This document shows, piece after piece, positions 6,606-9,980 of a DNA stretch of 9,980 bases. Within the stretch, counting starts at the first letter, position 1. Every line of letters begins with the position of its first letter. The stretch lies in contig JAAZJF010000325.1 of the NCBI GenBank assembly GCA_012800475.1, positions 1 to 9,980 of the forward strand. The letters run 5' to 3'. The DNA comes from Gammaproteobacteria bacterium. Lineage in GTDB: Bacteria > Pseudomonadota > Gammaproteobacteria > Pseudomonadales > Pseudomonadaceae. The position numbers were made by a program, and so were the translations under genes. The notes under the pieces were generated by a model. It saw only the letters and a program-made list of their open reading frames with translations. It was not told where the DNA came from and did not search any database.

Positions 6606-7127
6606 TTATTCTTGAGTGTTAGGCTGCAACTGCTTGGCTTGCCCCAAGGGTTGCAGTTGAGCATCCACTAAGTGCGTGAGCAGCATCTGCCCTTGCTGAT
6701 TCACGCGAAATAAACCATAACGTGCTTGGGCGTAGACATCGCCAGTACCTTCTTGAAAAAAGAAGGCATTAGTCGCGAACTTCACTTGGCCCTGACGTAA
6801 ACGAAACTGCAGGCGTAATTGATTGTTGGTCAGCGGTTGCTGCTGATCAAGCGCCACAAAGCTTGCCCGTCGTTGTGCATCCAGCTCAACAATGGCCATG
6901 CCGTTACTGAGCGGTGTGGTAGTGTCATGGTGCGCTTTGATGGCATCGGTCATGGCAAAACGCAGCGCCATATAATCACCTTGCATCAGTGAACGTGGAT
7001 CTAAAGGTGCCAACTCCAGCAGCACGGGTTCTCCGTCTTGCAATAGTTTTTCAGACGACCAAATCCCGCTATTGACCACGCCCAGTATCAGCAGCGTGCT
7101 GAGTGCAATCAGCCATTTACGCATCAT
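6606..7127 (-). CDS. GDYXXLXY-domain protein, 173 aa
   Basis: It belongs to the GDYXXLXY family (a Pfam family named for its motif), function unknown. An N-terminal hydrophobic segment (residues 5-20) probably anchors or exports it, leaving a mostly beta-rich periplasmic domain. The name motif is GDYMALRF at 50-57, with Phe in place of the final Tyr. A second conserved stretch, FFFQEGTGDVYAQARYGLF, lies at 122-140. The start is the first of two adjacent ATGs (7127), seven nt after GGAG. It overlaps the end of the DUF4401 gene by 11 nt, so translation is probably coupled. It is the last gene of the operon with DUF2157, DUF4401 and the deaminase. The role is not known; association with the two membrane proteins suggests a shared envelope complex, which is inference. 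Confidence 0.82.
   Translation of the reverse strand: MMRKWLIALSTLLILGVVNSGIWSSEKLLQDGEPVLLELAPLDPRSLMQGDYMALRFAMTDAIKAHHDTTTPLSNGMAIVELDAQRRASFVALDQQQPLTNNQLRLQFRLRQGQVKFATNAFFFQEGTGDVYAQARYGLFRVNQQGQMLLTHLVDAQLQPLGQAKQLQPNTQE
6623..6662. other. Nested hairpin inside the 3' end of the GDYXXLXY gene
   Basis: CAACTGC (6627-6633) pairs with GCAGTTG (6653-6659). Just outside it GCT (6623-6625) can pair with AGC (6660-6662), and inside it CTTGG can pair with CCAAG. It lies 26 bp beyond the stop of the convergent DUF2269-type gene, where the gap itself is only 8 bp and can hold no terminator. It may end or stabilise the ilvA-side transcript, but it has no T-run, and part of the symmetry comes from the repeated Leu-Gln-Pro codons it encodes. 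Confidence 0.3.
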
Positions 7128-8181
7128 GCTGCTGCTCCAGAGTTGGCCGTTGTGCATAATGATTTAAGATGCCATACAGGATTAAAAGTACGCTTGCGCT
7201 GATGCATAACACGATGGATTTGTAGAGTAGCGTGTCATTTAAACTGTAATAATAAAGCAGTAGATAAGCGATTAAACAGCAGAGATTGAGCCAGATTAAA
7301 CCGCGATGCGCCTGTGCCACGCCAATGCTGAACAGTAATATGAGGGGTGCGAGGCCTGGCATCTTTAGGTTGAGCAGGGCAATGCCAACACCTACGCAAA
7401 TGGCTAGCCTGCGCAACGGTCCATCCGCGACTGTGTGCTGAATCAGCGGCCAAGCTAAAGCTAAACAGATGGCGCTGCTCAAGAGGGCCGTGATCCATAA
7501 GTGTGTCAACCAGCTATTGGGTATGTCATAGCCCCAGAAACTTTCGGTGCTATGGGTGATTAAGGTTAAAGCGATGCTAAGCCACAGCGCTAAGGTCAAC
7601 CCAGTGACAGCCGGTTGCACAGAGTCTGCGTACGCCGGTAAGCGGCTGCGATAGAGCCAGAGTCCTAATGCGCCGAGACTGAAAATAGGTACAGCGTAAA
7701 GCCAAGCCTGTTCGCCTAACAGCCAGAGTAGAGCGCAGCAGGCGATAAACGTTGAGGCGCTGCGTTGATTGCTGATACCGGTGCCGATAAATAACAGCAC
7801 TTGCAGCGCGATAATCAGCAGTGCGCCCAGCTGCGAGCTGTGCATATTCACCGCGATGCTAAAAATAATTAAACCTTGCCCAGCTAAGCTGCAAGCAAAA
7901 ATAAATTGCTGCATAAATACACCGCTGTGACGTCTGCGACTGAGTACCAAGCTGAGTGCACATAAGCCCAAGCCTAAGCCCCACACTTGGCTTGCATCGA
8001 TTAAAAAACCAACAAACACTGTGGCAATAAATAAGGCAAAAAACAGTGCCGCAAACCAGCCTGAAGCGCCAAGTAAAAGACGCATAAACAATGCAGGCGG
8101 CTCAACTGTGCTCGCTGGCATCGGTGAGGTCACCACGCCGGCATCGAGCAATTGCTGCCATAGTGCCTGTGGATCACTCAT
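7117..8181 (-). CDS. DUF4401 membrane protein, 354 aa
   Basis: This multi-spanning inner-membrane protein has roughly ten to eleven hydrophobic helices after a soluble N-terminal segment of about 30 residues (MSDPQALWQQLLDAGVV). The C-terminal string YYYSLNDTLLYKSIVL (310-325) is the signature I associate with DUF4401. Function is unknown. The start is ATG at 8181, inside the overlap ATGAGTGA with the stop of the DUF2157 gene (8 nt), preceded by AAGGTG. A longer frame reaching 8256 would only read into the upstream gene and is rejected. It sits between DUF2157 and GDYXXLXY, an arrangement I recall seeing repeatedly in bacteria, which suggests the three work together. Confidence 0.82.
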   Translation of the reverse strand: MSDPQALWQQLLDAGVVTSPMPASTVEPPALFMRLLLGASGWFAALFFALFIATVFVGFLIDASQVWGLGLGLCALSLVLSRRRHSGVFMQQFIFACSLAGQGLIIFSIAVNMHSSQLGALLIIALQVLLFIGTGISNQRSASTFIACCALLWLLGEQAWLYAVPIFSLGALGLWLYRSRLPAYADSVQPAVTGLTLALWLSIALTLITHSTESFWGYDIPNSWLTHLWITALLSSAICLALAWPLIQHTVADGPLRRLAICVGVGIALLNLKMPGLAPLILLFSIGVAQAHRGLIWLNLCCLIAYLLLYYYSLNDTLLYKSIVLCISASVLLILYGILNHYAQRPTLEQQHDA

Positions 8182-9178
8182 GTTTAGCACCTTGTGTGTC
8201 TGCTGCGTTCTTTTGGCTGGTGTGTTTAAGGCGTTTAAGCCACATCGAGCCCGCACTGGATAAGCCCATCACGCTCACGGCCATCAGTAAAAACAAGCCT
8301 TCCAAGCCCAGATAATGTTCGGGAATCTGCGCAATCAGACCGACGCTCAGGACAATGCACGCCATGATCAAAGCCGATAGCATCACTAAATCCAAGTGCC
8401 GTACGCGGTAGAGATACCACCACGCACTCACGAATAGCACCCAAGTTATTAAGGTCAGCAGATCAGAGTCCAGGCCTCGCATGATTTGCCCCATGGCCAT
8501 TAACGTGATCAACATAAGGCTGTATAAATTGATGCTGCGCTGCGCCCAGTTCAAGGTGCGAGAAGCTGCTGTGTGGCGGGTGACATAGAGCCAGAGCGCT
8601 GCCGCACTGGCGTTGAGCAGAAATAAAAGCATCGTGGGGTTATCGAGCCACAGCATCCAAGGTTGCAGCAAAAAATCACTGAGCAACAAGGCCACGCACA
8701 GGTTCAGCAGCACCAGTAATAGCAGCCAAAGCGCTGGCATACGCGCAATCATGACCCAAGGTAAAATCAACGCCGCCCAAAGTGCAAACAGCTGATAGGT
8801 ATCTGCGCCACTTTGGTAGGTTTGTCCAACTAAAGCCAGCAATGCACCCACCAGTAAACTGGCGGCAAATAAGCTGGCTTGCGCCACGGCATGGGGCAGG
8901 TTAAAGCGTATAAGAGGGGCCAGCGCAAGCAAGAGAGCACCTTGTGCAAGGGCAAACTTATGCCAACGTGTGAGCGCATCCCAGTTGTAAGCGAAGAAAA
9001 AAATCACCCCACTGCACAGCATAGCGACTGCCAAGGCCAGCACCACACAACTGAGAAAACGCAACGTTGCCCCTGCGGGCGGCGTGGTGTGAGTTAAGGC
9101 TAAAGCCTGCTGCAGTTGCTCGGCGCTCAGATCACCGCTGGCGACCCAGTTGCGTAGGTGTCGTTGAGTCTGTGGCAT
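8174..9178 (-). CDS. DUF2157 membrane protein, 334 aa
   Basis: A soluble helical N terminus (residues 1-39, HLRNWVASGDLSAEQLQQAL) is followed by about ten membrane helices (near 40-64, 74-93, 98-118, 127-145, 148-171, 181-200, 213-233, 239-257, 263-285 and 291-314) and a charged tail. FFFAYNWDALTRWHKFALAQ (60-79) and GQTYQSGADTYQLFALWA (118-135) are characteristic of DUF2157. Function is unknown. The ATG at 9178 lies 10 nt after the deaminase stop, with no recognisable Shine-Dalgarno sequence, so translation may rely on ribosomes finishing the upstream gene. The stop overlaps the DUF4401 start by 8 nt. Confidence 0.85.
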   Translation of the reverse strand: MPQTQRHLRNWVASGDLSAEQLQQALALTHTTPPAGATLRFLSCVVLALAVAMLCSGVIFFFAYNWDALTRWHKFALAQGALLLALAPLIRFNLPHAVAQASLFAASLLVGALLALVGQTYQSGADTYQLFALWAALILPWVMIARMPALWLLLLVLLNLCVALLLSDFLLQPWMLWLDNPTMLLFLLNASAAALWLYVTRHTAASRTLNWAQRSINLYSLMLITLMAMGQIMRGLDSDLLTLITWVLFVSAWWYLYRVRHLDLVMLSALIMACIVLSVGLIAQIPEHYLGLEGLFLLMAVSVMGLSSAGSMWLKRLKHTSQKNAADTQGAKHE

Positions 9179-9188
9179 GATTATGTGA

Positions 9189-9980
9189 TCAGGGCGCTAA
9201 ACGTGCTTTTAAGCTGTTGTCAGCCAAGCGTTGAGCTTGTTGCTGAGTCATGCCTAAGCCTGTGTGCAGAGCCTGAAAATTCTCCGTGAGATAACCGCCA
9301 AAGTAAGCTGGATCGTCTGAGTTCACTGTCACCATCACACCCTGTTCCAGCATCTCTAAAATAGGATGGTCACTCATATCCTGATACACGCGCAACTTGG
9401 TGTTGGACAACGGGCAGACCGTGAGCGGGATTTGCTCTTCAATTAAACGCGCGACTAAGCGTGGGTCTTCCCAAGCTCGCACACCGTGATCGATACGGCT
9501 GACTTTAAGTAAATCCAAAGCTTGCCACACATATTCTGGTGGACCTTCTTCGCCGGCATGGGCAACCGCGAGTAAACCTTCAGCGCGAGCCTTAGCAAAG
9601 ACTTGGGTGAATTTACTCGGTGGATGCCCCATCTCCGAGCTGTCTAAACCAACAGCAAAGAATAGGTCGCGAAAAGGCATGGCTTGCTGCAAGGTGGCAA
9701 ACGCATCCTCTTCTGATAAGTGGCGTAAAAAGCTTAAGATCAAGCCGCTGCTAATGCCCAACATATCGCGGGCATCCGCCAGCGCTTCACTGATACCGGT
9801 GATGGCCACTTCCATCGGGATGCCACGTTCGGTATGGGTTTGCGGATCAAAAAAGGGCTCAACATGAATCACATTTTGTTCTTCACATTTTTTTAAATAG
9901 GCCCAGGTCAGATCATAAAAATCTTGCTCAGTTTGTAAGACATTGGCACCTTGATAATAGATGTCCAAAAACTCCTGCAA
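9189..9980 (-). CDS. Adenine deaminase (adenosine deaminase superfamily), C-terminal 263 residues, cut by window edge
   Basis: This amidohydrolase hydrolyses the 6-amino group of adenine (or adenosine) in purine salvage. Visible landmarks, numbered from the first residue in the window, are HVEPFFDPQTH (39-49), GLDSSEMGHPPSKF (111-124), VAHAGEEGPPEY (139-150, with a zinc-ligand His141 and the catalytic Glu144), RIDHGVRA (162-169, active-site His165) and VNSDDPAYFGGY (219-230, zinc-ligand Asp222). The sequence closely resembles the Pseudomonas aeruginosa PA0148 protein as I recall it, which was characterised as an adenine rather than adenosine deaminase; I infer the same specificity. The N-terminal residues (about 50, with the HxH zinc motif) lie beyond the right edge, so the TTG at 9980 is an internal codon, not a start. 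It is the first visible gene of the operon running left. Confidence 0.92.
   Translation of the reverse strand: MQEFLDIYYQGANVLQTEQDFYDLTWAYLKKCEEQNVIHVEPFFDPQTHTERGIPMEVAITGISEALADARDMLGISSGLILSFLRHLSEEDAFATLQQAMPFRDLFFAVGLDSSEMGHPPSKFTQVFAKARAEGLLAVAHAGEEGPPEYVWQALDLLKVSRIDHGVRAWEDPRLVARLIEEQIPLTVCPLSNTKLRVYQDMSDHPILEMLEQGVMVTVNSDDPAYFGGYLTENFQALHTGLGMTQQQAQRLADNSLKARLAP

Noticed and set aside
8182..8256. 25-codon N-terminal extension of the DUF4401 protein
   Set aside because: It reads through the coding end of the DUF2157 gene in another frame; the ATG at 8181 has a ribosome binding site and an overlap typical of coupled genes.

Overview
The window looks like chromosomal core DNA from a gammaproteobacterium of the Pseudomonas lineage. 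The evidence is the close resemblance of IlvD, RpiA, the 504-residue threonine dehydratase and the adenine-deaminase-type protein to the Pseudomonas forms as I remember them. Base composition is moderate, clearly lower than in typical Pseudomonas, so a lower-GC relative (for example the Thiopseudomonas/Denitrificimonas side of the family) is a reasonable guess that I cannot confirm. I see no tRNA, rRNA, insertion sequence, prophage or CRISPR array.

Layout from left to right. (1) 1-486, minus: N-terminal part of ilvD (dihydroxy-acid dehydratase), running off the left edge. (2) 655-1851, minus: an RlmI-type 23S rRNA methyltransferase homologue in which the usual Ser-Cys-Ser motif reads Ser-Arg-Ser. 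(3) 2004-2930, plus: a membrane-anchored SdiA-regulated/YjiK-like beta-propeller protein, transcribed divergently from rlmI. (4) 2988-3638: a deletion scar. The 3' end of an unidentified minus-strand gene abuts the 3' third of an NRAMP-like transporter gene on the plus strand, and both lack their 5' parts. (5) 3770-4447, minus: rpiA, divergent from (6) 4570-6084, plus: ilvA, biosynthetic threonine dehydratase with a double ACT-like regulatory region. (7) 6154-6597, plus: a small four-helix membrane protein of the DUF2269 type that starts with TTG. (8) 9980-6606, minus: a tightly packed operon of an adenine-deaminase-type gene (cut by the right edge), a DUF2157 membrane protein, a DUF4401 membrane protein and a GDYXXLXY-domain protein. 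The first junction in this operon is 10 nt; the next two genes overlap their upstream neighbours by 8 and 11 nt.

Functionally, ilvD and ilvA are two steps of isoleucine synthesis (ilvD also serves valine and leucine). rpiA feeds the pentose phosphate pathway, rlmI belongs to ribosome modification, and the right-hand operon combines purine salvage with a three-protein membrane module of unknown role. I found no convincing undescribed system. The points most worth a second look are the deletion scar at about 3160, the missing motif cysteine in the RlmI homologue, and the uncharacterised DUF2157/DUF4401/GDYXXLXY module coupled to the deaminase gene.
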